This document shows positions 1 to 8,576 of a stretch of 64,000 nt of DNA, piece after piece. How positions within the stretch are numbered: the stretch's first letter is position 1; each line of letters opens with the position of its first letter. The notes beneath the pieces were generated by a model. That model did not search any database, was not told where the DNA came from, and saw only the letters and a list, made by a program, of their open reading frames with translations. The position numbers and the translations under genes were made by a program. Source of the DNA: Streptomyces buecherae (GTDB taxonomy: Bacteria > Actinomycetota > Actinomycetes > Streptomycetales > Streptomycetaceae); assembly GCF_014295035.1 (NCBI RefSeq), contig NZ_CP060404.1:7604501-7668500 (forward strand). The letters run 5' to 3'.

Positions 1-113
1 CCTGTCGAGGCGGGGCTCCGTCGGGGTGGGCCCGGCGCGCGGTGGCCGGAACGCGCGCGGGCGGGCGCCTGCGCGGTGGCGGCGTGCGCCGGGGTGTTAC
101 AGACTCGTCAGCC

Positions 114-920
114 ATGTCGATGGCGCAGCCGACCGGCCCCCTGTGCACGCGCGACTCCCTGGCCACGGAGTTGCGGGACCTGGGCGTGCGGCCCGGCGAG
201 ACCCTGCTCGCGCACTCCTCGCTCAGCTCGCTGGGCTGGGTCTGCGGCGGCGCCCCGGTCGTCGTCGCGGCCCTGCTCGACGTCCTGGGGCCCGCGGGCA
301 CGCTGGTGGTACCCACCCACACCAGCGACAACTCGGACCCCGCGGGTTGGAGTCAACCACCGGTGCCGGCCCAGTGGTGGCCGACCATCCGCGCAGCGCT
401 GCCGGCCTACGACCCGGCCACCTCGCGCAGCTACCGGGTGGGAGCGATACCGGAGGCCGCTCGCACCTGGCCGGGCGCCGCGCGCAGCGCCCACCCGCAG
501 ACCTCGTTCGCCGCCGTCGGAGCGCGCGCCCACGCGATCGTGGACGACCACGCGCTCGACTGCCGGCTCGGCGAGCGCAGCCCGCTGGCCCGCCTGGAGG
601 AGGCCGCGGCGCGGGTGTTGCTGCTGGGCGTGGGGTACGACTCGTGCACCGCCTTCCACCTGGCCGAGTACCGCGTCCCGGGGCAGCAGGTGGACAACTC
701 CTTCGCCGTGACGACCCCGACGGGCCGCCGCTGGAGCACCGTACGGGACAGGTCGATCAGTGACGACCGCTTCGACGAGTTGGGCGCCGCCTTCGAGAAG
801 GAGCGCCCGGTGCTGTGCGGCCCGGTCGGCGGGGCGGAGGCACGCCTGTTCCCGGTGGCCGACGCCGTCGCGTACGCCGCGGGCTGGCTGGCCGAGCACC
901 GGCCGCGCGCCGCGCCCTGA
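114..920 (+). CDS. AAC(3)-family aminoglycoside N-acetyltransferase
   Basis: Predicted cytoplasmic acetyl-CoA-dependent enzyme of the aminoglycoside 3-N-acetyltransferase family, which acetylates the 3-amino group of 2-deoxystreptamine drugs. The 268-residue protein has the family's N-terminal block (LLAHSSLSSLGWVCGG, then a hydrophobic helix and GTLVVPTHT), the SAHPQTSFAAVG region and the C-terminal AFHLAEYRVPG segment. The reading frame is open upstream, but the Arg/Gly-rich extension is unlike the family, so I place the start at the ATG giving MSMAQPTGP. It stands alone with no aminoglycoside biosynthesis genes nearby. Whether it confers resistance or acetylates another amine cannot be told from sequence. 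Confidence 0.85.
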   Translation: MSMAQPTGPLCTRDSLATELRDLGVRPGETLLAHSSLSSLGWVCGGAPVVVAALLDVLGPAGTLVVPTHTSDNSDPAGWSQPPVPAQWWPTIRAALPAYDPATSRSYRVGAIPEAARTWPGAARSAHPQTSFAAVGARAHAIVDDHALDCRLGERSPLARLEEAAARVLLLGVGYDSCTAFHLAEYRVPGQQVDNSFAVTTPTGRRWSTVRDRSISDDRFDELGAAFEKERPVLCGPVGGAEARLFPVADAVAYAAGWLAEHRPRAAP

Positions 921-1237
921 CCGGCGCCGGACGCACCGCCGCGCCGGCGGGTGTGCGCACCGGCGCGGCGGCCCACCTCGGTACGAGGCGGTGGGGAGTG
1001 GTCCCTGGCGTGCGTTCCTGCGGCGTCACGCCGTCTCCATTGTGCGCCTGTCTGGCTCATATCGATACACGTCGGTGAATATCGGTCGAGACGCCGTTGC
1101 GAGCCGCCCGTCGCCCGCCTGCCCCCCCACCACCGGGCAGGTGGCGTTTGCGCGGGCGTCGAGGTGAAACCCGGGGAGCGAGTCACCCCTGCCGGGCGGG
1201 CCGGTCCGGCAGCACCCCGACCGACGAGGAGCCCGTC
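921..1237. promoter_or_regulatory. intergenic region upstream of the copper-storage gene
   Basis: No gene is visible in this 317-base gap. A locally AT-rich patch at 1055-1085 probably holds the promoter of the downstream Cys-rich gene. It contains the hexamer ATATCG twice, at 1059-1064 and 1079-1084, spaced 20 bp apart, about two helical turns, which could be a regulator site. The regulator is unknown. Confidence 0.3.
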
Positions 1238-1648
1238 ATGACGACGACGGTCAAGGACATGCTGCACACCTACCCCGCCGACCTCGGCGGCGTGGACCCC
1301 GCGGCCCTGGAACGCTGCATCGAGGAGTGCGCCGCCTGTGCCCAGGCGTGTACGGCCTGTGCCGACGCGTGCCTGGCCGAGGGCGCCGTCGGCGACCTGA
1401 CCCGGTGCATTCGCACCGACATGGACTGCGCCGACATCTGCGCGGCCACCGCCTCGGTGCTCTCCCGCCACACCGGCTACGACGTCCACGTCACCCGCGC
1501 CCAGCTCGAAGCCTGCGCCACCGTCTGCGCCGCCTGCGCCGAGGAGTGCGAACGGCACGCCGACGCGCACGAGCATTGCCGCGTCTGTGCCCAGGCGTGC
1601 CGCCGCTGCGCGGACGCCTGCCGCGCACTGCTGCGCACGCTGGCGTGA
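1238..1648 (+). CDS. four-helix-bundle copper storage protein (Csp/DUF326-like)
   Basis: This 136-residue protein has 18 cysteines, nearly all spaced CxxC, CxxxC or CxxxxxxC along predicted helices (CIEECAACAQACTACADAC near the start, CRVCAQACRRCADAC near the end). That is the pattern of Csp copper-storage proteins, in which Cys-lined four-helix bundles bind many Cu(I) ions. There is no signal peptide, so it should be cytosolic like Csp3. The length fits the family. The ATG follows a GAGGAG-type ribosome site. It likely buffers copper. No copper ATPase or CsoR lies in the window. Confidence 0.85.
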   Translation: MTTTVKDMLHTYPADLGGVDPAALERCIEECAACAQACTACADACLAEGAVGDLTRCIRTDMDCADICAATASVLSRHTGYDVHVTRAQLEACATVCAACAEECERHADAHEHCRVCAQACRRCADACRALLRTLA

Positions 1649-1733
1649 CCGCCCCCCTCGCCCCACCGGTCCCGGGCCCGGCGCGGACACTGCCGGCGGG
1701 GCTCAGGTGGGGCCAGGGGGGCGGTGGGCGGTG

Positions 1734-2078
1734 TCAGGCGGGGGCGGTGAAGCTCTCCAGGAGGCGCGGCGGGGCCGCCTGCTTCCAGGAGTCGACGACG
1801 ATGTCGCGCAACTCGTCCTCGTCGTCGAGGGCCGCGATGCGTACCCGTACCCAGTGGGAGCTGGCCTCGTGCGGCGGGACCCAGAACTTGGCCGGCTCCG
1901 CCGCGATCAGCTCCTGGCGCTCGACCATGGGGCAACGCACCGCGAACGACGTCTCGTCGTCGGGAATGGTGACGAACATCTTCCCGGCAACCCGGAACGT
2001 GGGCATGCCCCAGGCGATCTTCTCCACTGTCTCCGGCAGGGAGAGCGCAGTGCGACGCACATCCTCGGAATCGGTCAT
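1734..2078 (-). CDS. MmcQ/YjbR family DNA-binding-like protein
   Basis: A 114-residue protein with YjbR-fold hallmarks: SLPETVEKIAWGMPTFRVAGKMF near the N-terminus, then FAVRCP and a C-terminal half containing WKQAAP. Members have a CyaY-like fold and are often called DNA-binding from structure alone; their cellular role is not settled. The start at MTDSEDVRR is preferred over a long upstream extension without family character. It lies 206 bp downstream of the Ser/Thr kinase on the same strand, with room for its own promoter. Confidence 0.8.
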   Translation of the reverse strand: MTDSEDVRRTALSLPETVEKIAWGMPTFRVAGKMFVTIPDDETSFAVRCPMVERQELIAAEPAKFWVPPHEASSHWVRVRIAALDDEDELRDIVVDSWKQAAPPRLLESFTAPA

Positions 2079-2284
2079 GGCCCATACGGTAATCGCGCCG
2101 GTCAGCGGGTGCCCACGCGACCCACACCGCCCCACGCGGCCCACACCGCCCCGCCCGAGCCGCGCCGCCCCGTTCGCCCGGGCCCGGCCCCTACCCCACC
2201 GGGCCCGGGACCCGTCCCCGCGCGGGCCCGTTAGAAAGGGGACGTGCTCTCCCGCACACACCTCGGCCGCCGCGGGGCGGGTGA

Positions 2285-4312
2285 CTACGCCCGTGGAGGG
2301 GGAAGTTCGTCGGCGGCCGAGGTGGCGAGATCGGTCGCCATGGTGCACAGCTCGTTCACCGGCTGCGGCCCCGTGACCACGAGGTGCACCTGTTCCGTCG
2401 CCCGGCGGCCGTTGTGGTCGGTGTACGGACGGTGCACCACCCGGACGCGGCAGGTGTCCGACCCGTCGGCCTCCGGCTCGACGATGGCCTCGCGCCCACC
2501 GAGTTGGGTGTTGCGGCTGGTCGACGACGGTGAGGTCAGCCCGCGATCGAACCTCAGGTCGGCGACGATCTTGCTGGTGGTGCTGCGCCAACTGCACTCC
2601 CAGTTGCCGTACCCGACGTCCGGGTCGCCCGCGTCGATGCCCGGCACCACGGACAGCGCCTCGGCGTCGAGCAGGGTGCACGCGTCCTGCCGCGACAGCG
2701 AGTCGGCCGCCGGCTGGGTCGTGCGGCGCGGCGGGCCGCCCCTGTCGAGTCGCTGCGCCGCGTACGTGGCCGCCGTCTCGGCCATCTCGCACAGCGGCGC
2801 CGGCCCGTCGCCGATCTGGTGGGCGGTGACGTAGACGCTGTACCGGGCCCCGCCGCTCGGCAGCAGTCTGCGGGTGCACTCGTCGCTCTCGGCGGGCAAC
2901 TCGGTCACGCCGACCCCACCCACCCTGCGGGCGGCCGGCGCGGCGTCGGACGGAGGGTCGTTGCTGAGGTCGACCTTGATGTCGACCTCGCTGTCCTCGC
3001 CGTCCGTCACGAGCACGTCGCAGCGGTCGAAGTTGCCGTAGGCCGGATCAAGGTGGGCCTCGCCGAAGCGGCTGAGCTTCTCGGTGCTGACCAGCCCGCA
3101 GGGGTCGACGCCACGGGCCGCGGGCGCGGGACGCGGTGCCGGCGGGGCGGTCTGGCTCGACGCGCCCCTGGCCGTGTTCCGCTCGCCGTCCTTGTCGCCG
3201 TCGCCATCGCCGGAGGGCAGGCGCAGCAGGACGACGGTGGCCAGCACGGCGACGGCCACCGCCACCGAACCCACCACCCACGGCCGGCGCCCCGTCAGCC
3301 TCCGCTGCCCCTTCCCCGCCTGCCGCTCGTCGGCGTCCGGCGCCGGTGGCTGGTCGGCCCCCGCCGCGATCCGCCGCAGGCGCCGGCACGCCTCGGCCGC
3401 CGTGGGCCGGTCGTGCGGCTGTGCCGACAGCATCGCGTCCAAAGTCTCGCGCAGCGGCCCCACATCGCCGCTCGGCCTCGCCAGACCGGCCCGGGCCCGA
3501 AGCCGCGACACCACCCCGTCGCCCGCCGCGCCACCGTCGCCCGCCGCGCTGTCCTCGCCGTCGACGTACGTCTCGTCGTCGGGCCGTACGGGCGCGGCGT
3601 CGGTGGCCGAGCGCCGCGCGGGGCCGTCGCCGTCGCTGCCCGGGGGGTGCTCGGCCGAGGGGTGGCCGAGGACCAGTTCGTAGAGGGTGGCGCCGAGCGA
3701 GAAGACGTCCGACGCGGGGACCGGCATGCCCCGCACTACCTCCGGCGCGGCGTAGTCCGGGGTGTACGCGATGCCGCGGTTGGGCGTGCGGGTCGCGAAG
3801 CCGGGCAGTCGGTAGGCCGCGTCGAGGTCGGTGAGCTTGGCCGTCCCGTCGTCACCGAGCACGATGTTGCCGGGCTTGACGTCGCAGTGGACGACGCCCT
3901 CCGCGTGCAACACCTGCAGGGCGCCGGCGATCTGGGCCCCGATCGACGCGGCCTCGCGCGGGCTGGTCGGGGGCCGGCCGGCCAGGCTGCCGCCCGACGC
4001 GTACTCCATGACCAGCCAGAACTCGGCCGCCGGCGGCTCGCCGATCTTGACGGCGTCGTAGAGGGTCACCACGTTCGCGTGCCGGCGGAACTTGGCCAAC
4101 GCCCGCGCCTCGTCCTGGAGTCGGGCGAAGCCACGGGCGCTGTTGTCGTCGACCCGGGCCCGCTTGAGCGCCACGTCCTGGCCCAACACGGTGTCGTGGG
4201 CGAGCCAGACCTCGGATCTGCCCCCGGCGATCGGCCCTTCCCTGAGTAGGTACCGGTCACCGACGAGATCGCCCTTGCGCACTGTGCTTCCCCTCAAGTC
4301 GAAGCCGGCCAC
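2285..4312 (-). CDS. transmembrane Ser/Thr protein kinase with duplicated extracytoplasmic domain
   Basis: Hanks-type kinase of 675 residues. The kinase domain spans about residues 18-315, with catalytic Lys50 in VALKRA, a catalytic loop HCDVKPGN (142-149) and a metal-binding motif DLD (162-164) in place of DFG. The HRD Arg is Cys, so classical activation-loop control is doubtful. An acidic linker precedes a single membrane helix at about 345-365. Outside the cell lie two related Cys-containing repeats (DPCGLVSTEKL... LCEMAETAATYAA and DACTLLDAEAL... LCTMATDLATSAA), resembling DUF3558-type lipoprotein domains. The start is a GTG; a second GTG 10 codons in (VRKGDLVG) is equally plausible. The ligand is unknown. 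Confidence 0.85.
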   Translation of the reverse strand: MAGFDLRGSTVRKGDLVGDRYLLREGPIAGGRSEVWLAHDTVLGQDVALKRARVDDNSARGFARLQDEARALAKFRRHANVVTLYDAVKIGEPPAAEFWLVMEYASGGSLAGRPPTSPREAASIGAQIAGALQVLHAEGVVHCDVKPGNIVLGDDGTAKLTDLDAAYRLPGFATRTPNRGIAYTPDYAAPEVVRGMPVPASDVFSLGATLYELVLGHPSAEHPPGSDGDGPARRSATDAAPVRPDDETYVDGEDSAAGDGGAAGDGVVSRLRARAGLARPSGDVGPLRETLDAMLSAQPHDRPTAAEACRRLRRIAAGADQPPAPDADERQAGKGQRRLTGRRPWVVGSVAVAVAVLATVVLLRLPSGDGDGDKDGERNTARGASSQTAPPAPRPAPAARGVDPCGLVSTEKLSRFGEAHLDPAYGNFDRCDVLVTDGEDSEVDIKVDLSNDPPSDAAPAARRVGGVGVTELPAESDECTRRLLPSGGARYSVYVTAHQIGDGPAPLCEMAETAATYAAQRLDRGGPPRRTTQPAADSLSRQDACTLLDAEALSVVPGIDAGDPDVGYGNWECSWRSTTSKIVADLRFDRGLTSPSSTSRNTQLGGREAIVEPEADGSDTCRVRVVHRPYTDHNGRRATEQVHLVVTGPQPVNELCTMATDLATSAADELPPPRA

Positions 4313-4596
4313 GGCCGGTTGTGCGCACCGAAGGTACTGCGTACGGGCCCGGGGTCAAGGCGTGTGCCGAGCGCGCGGGGAGTGCGGAAACGGTCCTGCT
4401 CGCGGGGTGGGTGGGCGGCGGTTCCGAGGGTGGGGGCGTTACGTACCCGTTGACCCCGGGCGTCCGGTTGCCCGGCGCCGCCGGGCGGGTCCGGGGCGGC
4501 CCGCTCGTCCGGTGCTGGCCGCCGGGACGGGTGGCGGGTGAGACGAGGCACGGGGGCGCACACGGGGGGCGCGCTCGGGCGCGCGGGCTGGCCGGC

Positions 4597-5520
4597 TCAC
4601 GCGGACCGGGGCGCGGGGGAGGGCGGCACGGGGGCGAGCCGGAAGGTGTCGCCGGCGGAACGGACCAGGCCCCCGGTGGGCGCGGGGAAGTGCGTGCCGA
4701 GCAGCAGGGTGTCGGTGTCCGCGAGCGCGGCGAGCAACCGCCGCCGGGTGGCCCGGGCCTGTCGCGGGTCGGCGTCCACGCAGCTCGTGATCGCGGGGTC
4801 GAGAAGCTGTACGGGGTGGTGCACGCAGTCGCCGGTGATCAGCGCGGTCCCGGTGCCGCTGCGCAGCTCCACGGCGAGGTGGCCCGGGGTGTGCCCCGGG
4901 GTGGGCAGCAGGCGTACGCCGGGGGCGACGGTGGTGCCGTGGGCGGTGACGTCGACCAGGTCGAGCAGCCCGGCGTCCGCGACGGGGTACACCGAGTCCC
5001 GGAACATCTGCCGCCTGGCGTCCTCCAGCTCCACCCCGGCCCAGTGGTCCCACTCGGCGCGGGCGGTCAGGTAGCGGGCGTGGGGGAAGGTGGGGTGCCA
5101 CGCGCCGTCCCGCTCGCGGGTGTTCCAGCCGACGTGGTCGGTGTGCAGGTGGGTGAGGATGACGAGATCGACGTCGGCGGGCGCGAAGCCGGCCGCCGTC
5201 AGGCGGGCGAGGTAGTCGCTGTCGAGGTGGTCCCAGGCGGGGTTGGCGCGCGTCTTGCCGTTGCCGATGCCGGTGTCCACCACGATCCGCAGGCCGTCCA
5301 CCACGACGGCGAAGCTGTGACTGGCCAGCCGCAGCACGCCGGCCTCGTCGGCGAAGTCGGGCCGGAGCCAGGGCGCCTGGTCCACCACCTGGGCGGTGGC
5401 CGACGGCAGCAGCCAGGGGCCGGTCGCGGGCGGCAGCGTCACCTCGTCGACGCGGTGAACGCGCAGATCGCCGACGGTCCAGGCGGGCGGGGTGGCAAGC
5501 GGGCGGGGCGAGTTGGGCAT
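4597..5520 (-). CDS. metallo-beta-lactamase fold hydrolase
   Basis: A 307-residue cytoplasmic MBL-fold enzyme. The zinc motif HLHTDH is at 124-129, followed by the conserved GHTPGH His near 211-216, the bridging Asp in ITGD near 230 and a late His in GTHFPAP. The N-terminal layout resembles lactonase-type and PqsE-like hydrolases rather than antibiotic beta-lactamases. It is divergent from the AtzG/amidase pair, with an inverted repeat between them at 5683-5726, so the genes may be co-regulated. The substrate is unknown; an ester or lactone is likely. Confidence 0.85.
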   Translation of the reverse strand: MPNSPRPLATPPAWTVGDLRVHRVDEVTLPPATGPWLLPSATAQVVDQAPWLRPDFADEAGVLRLASHSFAVVVDGLRIVVDTGIGNGKTRANPAWDHLDSDYLARLTAAGFAPADVDLVILTHLHTDHVGWNTRERDGAWHPTFPHARYLTARAEWDHWAGVELEDARRQMFRDSVYPVADAGLLDLVDVTAHGTTVAPGVRLLPTPGHTPGHLAVELRSGTGTALITGDCVHHPVQLLDPAITSCVDADPRQARATRRRLLAALADTDTLLLGTHFPAPTGGLVRSAGDTFRLAPVPPSPAPRSA

Positions 5521-5682
5521 CGGGTGAGTCCTTCTCGGGTGGGTTCGGTGGGTGGCGGGTGCGCCGCGCGGTCCGTACGGGGGTGGCGTCGGGCGGCCGG
5601 GCGGTACGGGCCCTCGGGCGGTGGTGTGGGCCGGCCCGCGGCGGGGGTCGGACGGTGACGGAGGAGCGATAAAAGCGAACCG

Positions 5683-5726
5683 TTTGCATTAGCGGACGCT
5701 AGTCCCTAGGCTCCAGCTAACGCAAA
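5683..5726. promoter_or_regulatory. inverted-repeat operator between MBL hydrolase and AtzG/amidase
   Basis: The arms TTTGCATTAGC (5683-5693) and GCTAACGCAAA (5716-5726) match at 10 of 11 positions across a 22-bp spacer in an AT-rich island of the divergent promoter. Related words (GCTAGACGCAA and TGGCATTA, 7523-7546) lie just before the TetR gene at 7557, which suggests that this regulator binds both places. Confidence 0.5.
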
Positions 5727-5801
5727 TTTTCTGCTTTAAATGGGGAGCGCAGGCGCCCCACGGCCGTCACGCACCGGCCGCCACCCCGACGAAGGGCACC
5801 C

Positions 5802-6011
5802 ATGAGCACTCCGGACCTGACCGCGCGGGAGGCCGCCCACTGGGCGCGCCGCGCGGGCCTCCCGCTGGACGGCGAGCGGCACGCCGTCGTCGCCACCACC
5901 GCGCAACACATCCACGCCGTCGTCAGCACGCTGCGCGAACTGGACTTCGGCGAGACCCACCCCGCCGCCGTCTACTCCGCCCTGCCGGAGGTCCCCGATG
6001 CGACCCTTTGA
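5802..6011 (+). CDS. AtzG-like small amidase partner subunit (DUF4089)
   Basis: A 69-residue protein of the DUF4089/AtzG type, with an N-terminal helical stretch (REAAHWARRAGLPL) and the final YSALPEV segment. In cyanuric-acid degradation AtzG forms a tight complex with the amidase AtzE, much as GatC does with GatA. Here it sits directly upstream of an AtzE-like amidase and overlaps it by 14 bases, so translational coupling and a 1:1 complex are likely. Its presence points to a dedicated hydrolase rather than a tRNA amidotransferase. Confidence 0.75.
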   Translation: MSTPDLTAREAAHWARRAGLPLDGERHAVVATTAQHIHAVVSTLRELDFGETHPAAVYSALPEVPDATL

Positions 6012-7401
6012 GCTGACCCTCACCGAGGCGAGCGCCGCCCTGCGGCGCCGCGAGCTGTCCGCGGCCGAGCTGACCCGCTCCGTGCTGGAGCGGATCGAGG
6101 CCGTCGACGCGCGCGTCGGGGCGTACGTCACCGTCACCGACGAGGCGGCGCGCGCGGCGGCCGAACGCGCCGACGCCGAGCGGGCGGCCGGCCGCGACCG
6201 CGGCCCGCTGCACGGCGTCCCCGGCGGCCTCAAGGACCTCATCGACGTCGCCGGACTGCCGACGACGGCCAGTTCCCAGGCGCGCTCCGGGCACGTGGCG
6301 CACTCCGACAGCGCCGTCGCGGCCCGGCTCCGCGAGGCTGGCGCGGTGCTCGTGGGCAAGACGCACACGCACGAGTTCGCCTACGGCCTGACGACCCCCC
6401 AGTCGCGCAACGCCGTCGACCAGGACCGGGTCGCCGGCGGGTCGAGCGGCGGCTCGGCGGTCGCGGTCGCCGCCGGGGCGGCCACCTTCGCCCTCGGCAC
6501 CGACACCGGCGGATCGATCCGGGTGCCCGCGGCGCTCAACGGCCTCGTCGGGCTCAAGCCGACCTACGGGCTGCTGCCGCGCTCCGGCGTCACCTCCCTG
6601 TCCTGGTCCCTGGACCACGTCGGCCCCATCACCCGCACCGTGCGCGACGCGGCCCTGCTGTTCGCGGCGCTGGCCGGGCCCGACGCCGGCGACCCGGCCA
6701 GCCTGTCCGCCGGGTCCGCCGGCGACGTGCTGCGCGGCGCGGACGAGGACGGGCTGCGCGGCCTGCGCGTCGGCGTCCCGAGCACGTACTACTTCGAACG
6801 GGTCGACCCCGAGGTCGAGGCCGCGGTGCGCGCGGCCATCGCGCGGCTGGGTGACCTCGGCGCCGAACTCGTCGAGGTCACCACCCCGATGGACCGCTAC
6901 ATCCACGCCATCCACTGGGGCCTGATGGTCCCGGAGGCGACCGCGTACCACGAGCAGACGCTGCGCAGCACCCCGCAGTCGTACGGCCCGGACGTGCGGG
7001 TGCTCCTGGAGGCGGGGGAGTTGGTCTCGGCCGGCGACTACCTGCGCGCCCAACGCGCCCGCACCCTGCTGCGCCGGGCCTGGGCGGAGGTGTACGAGCA
7101 GGTGGACGTGGTGGCCGCGCCGACCGTGCCGATGACCGCGGTCCCGGTGGACCAGCACACCGTGCACTGGCCCGACGGCACGGTCGAGAGCGTCTCCGAC
7201 GCCTACGTGCGACTGAGCGCCCCGGCCAACATCACCGGCATGCCGTCGCTGACGCTGCCGGTCGGCCGGGACGCGGCGGGCCTGCCCATCGGCATGCAGC
7301 TCATGGCCGCCCCGCTCGCCGACGCCACCGTGCTGCGCGCCGGCCGCGCCTACGAGGCGGCCCACGGCGTACGCGCGACCCCCGGCGCGTTGGTGTCCTG
7401 A
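5998..7401 (+). CDS. amidase-signature hydrolase (AtzE/GatA-like)
   Basis: A 467-residue amidase-signature enzyme. The Ser-cisSer-Lys triad is visible: Lys79 in GGLKDLID, the GGSSGGS loop at 147-153 and nucleophile Ser173 in GTDTGGSIRVP. The pairing with an AtzG-like subunit resembles 1-carboxybiuret hydrolase (AtzEG), and many actinobacteria keep such pairs next to amine or urea-derivative catabolism genes. No cyanuric acid hydrolase or allophanate hydrolase gene is in the window, so the true amide substrate is open. A strong hairpin terminator follows at 7421. Confidence 0.85.
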   Translation: MRPFELTLTEASAALRRRELSAAELTRSVLERIEAVDARVGAYVTVTDEAARAAAERADAERAAGRDRGPLHGVPGGLKDLIDVAGLPTTASSQARSGHVAHSDSAVAARLREAGAVLVGKTHTHEFAYGLTTPQSRNAVDQDRVAGGSSGGSAVAVAAGAATFALGTDTGGSIRVPAALNGLVGLKPTYGLLPRSGVTSLSWSLDHVGPITRTVRDAALLFAALAGPDAGDPASLSAGSAGDVLRGADEDGLRGLRVGVPSTYYFERVDPEVEAAVRAAIARLGDLGAELVEVTTPMDRYIHAIHWGLMVPEATAYHEQTLRSTPQSYGPDVRVLLEAGELVSAGDYLRAQRARTLLRRAWAEVYEQVDVVAAPTVPMTAVPVDQHTVHWPDGTVESVSDAYVRLSAPANITGMPSLTLPVGRDAAGLPIGMQLMAAPLADATVLRAGRAYEAAHGVRATPGALVS

Positions 7402-7420
7402 CCCGCACGCCCCGCCACCG

Positions 7421-7452
7421 CCCCGTGGGCGCGGACCCGCGCGCCCACGGGG
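7421..7452. terminator. hairpin terminator after the amidase
   Basis: A perfect 13-bp stem, CCCCGTGGGCGCG (7421-7433) with its complement (7440-7452), and a 6-base loop, located 20 bases after the amidase stop. There is no U-tract, as is usual in actinomycetes. Confidence 0.7.
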
Positions 7453-7556
7453 CTGGCCCGCGCTGGCTCCCCACCGCGGTGCGCCGGGGTGCGCCGGGCG
7501 CGCGACGCATGGCCGGCGGCCGGCTAGACGCAACGATGTGGCATTAAGGTGGAGAC

Positions 7557-8129
7557 ATGAGCCCCAAGCCCATGGCACGGCCCGGTGGGCGCAGCGCCCG
7601 CGTTCAGGCGTCGGTGCACGCCGCCGTGCACGCGTTGGAAGCCGAACGGGGACGGGCCGCGCTCAGCGTCCCGGCGATCGCGGCCCGCGCGGGCGTCACC
7701 CCGTCCACCATCTACCGGCGCTGGGGCGACCTGCAGGAACTCCTGTCGGACGTGGCGGTGGAGCGGCTGCGCCCCGAGGAGCCCCCGCTCGACCTCGGCG
7801 ACGTGCGCGCCGACCTGACGGCCTGGGCCCGGCAGTTCCTTGAGGAGATGGCCTCGCCCACGGGCCGGGCGTACATCAGGGACGCGCTGCTCGGCGACCC
7901 GGACGGCGGCAACGCGGGGCAGTGCTCGACCTACGCCGCCGCGCAGATCGAGGTCATCCTCGGGCGCGCGCGGGAGCGCGGCGAGGCCGTGCCCGACTGC
8001 GAGGCCGTCCTCGACAGCCTGGTCGCCCCGATGATGTACCGCATCCTGTTCCGGCCGGGTCGGCTGACCGACGCGTACGCCGACCACCTCGTGCACGCCG
8101 CGCTCAGCCGGCCCGAACGGCTCGTCTAG
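7557..8129 (+). CDS. TetR/AcrR family transcriptional regulator
   Basis: A 190-residue TetR-type repressor. The HTH is at about residues 35-60 (LSVPAIAARAGVTPSTIYRRWG), followed by a helical ligand domain (AYIRDALLGDP... VAPMMYRILFRPG) of the common TetR C-terminal type. A GGAG ribosome site precedes the ATG. It lies 156 bp after the amidase beyond a terminator, and AT-rich words just upstream (7523-7546) resemble the inverted repeat at 5683-5726. It probably represses itself and the amidase or hydrolase genes. Confidence 0.85.
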   Translation: MSPKPMARPGGRSARVQASVHAAVHALEAERGRAALSVPAIAARAGVTPSTIYRRWGDLQELLSDVAVERLRPEEPPLDLGDVRADLTAWARQFLEEMASPTGRAYIRDALLGDPDGGNAGQCSTYAAAQIEVILGRARERGEAVPDCEAVLDSLVAPMMYRILFRPGRLTDAYADHLVHAALSRPERLV

Positions 8130-8174
8130 CCCCGCCCCCGGGGCGCGCCTCCTCGCGGGCCGTCCCGTGAGGGC

Positions 8175-8576
8175 CTACGTCGCCGGGTCGAGCTTGCGGC
8201 GGAGGGTGGCGGCGAAGTCCTCGGCCGCCAGCAGCCTGGCCCGCAGCGTCTCGCAGCGCGCGTCGGCCACCTCGCGGTACGCGTCGAGCCGCTCGCGCAG
8301 GCGCTCCCGCTCCTCGCCGGTGGGCCCGTCGTCGGTGACGGCCAGCCGGTCGGTGATCTCCAGCAGGTCCCGCATCTCCTCCAGGGAGAAGTCCAGCGGC
8401 TTCATCCGACGGATCACCATCAGGCGCTCGACGTCGACCTCGGTGTAGAGCCGGAAGCCACCCTTGCTGCGGGCGGACGGTGTGACCAGGCCGACCTCTT
8501 CGTAGTGCCGGATGGTGCGCAGCGACAAACCGGTCCGCTCGGCGACCTCGCCGATCTGCATCCGCCGTTCCGTCAT
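8175..8576 (-). CDS. MerR family transcriptional regulator
   Basis: A 133-residue MerR protein: HTH MQIGEVAERTGLSLRTIRHYEEVGLV at the N-terminus, the wing residues GGFRLY, and a C-terminal coiled-coil dimerisation helix. There is no clear metal-binding cysteine pair (one Cys only), so a metal sensor is unlikely. The start at MTERRMQIG is preferred because upstream sequence is not MerR-like. It is divergent from the SulP transporter and probably controls it from the shared 432-bp intergenic region. Confidence 0.85.
   Translation of the reverse strand: MTERRMQIGEVAERTGLSLRTIRHYEEVGLVTPSARSKGGFRLYTEVDVERLMVIRRMKPLDFSLEEMRDLLEITDRLAVTDDGPTGEERERLRERLDAYREVADARCETLRARLLAAEDFAATLRRKLDPAT

Noticed and set aside
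42..113. Longer N-terminus of the AAC(3) protein
   Set aside because: The added residues are Arg/Gly-rich and not present in the family pattern; the ATG at 114 is the better start.
2819..4249. 476-codon open frame on the plus strand
   Set aside because: It is the antisense of the transmembrane kinase gene; such shadows are common at this GC content.
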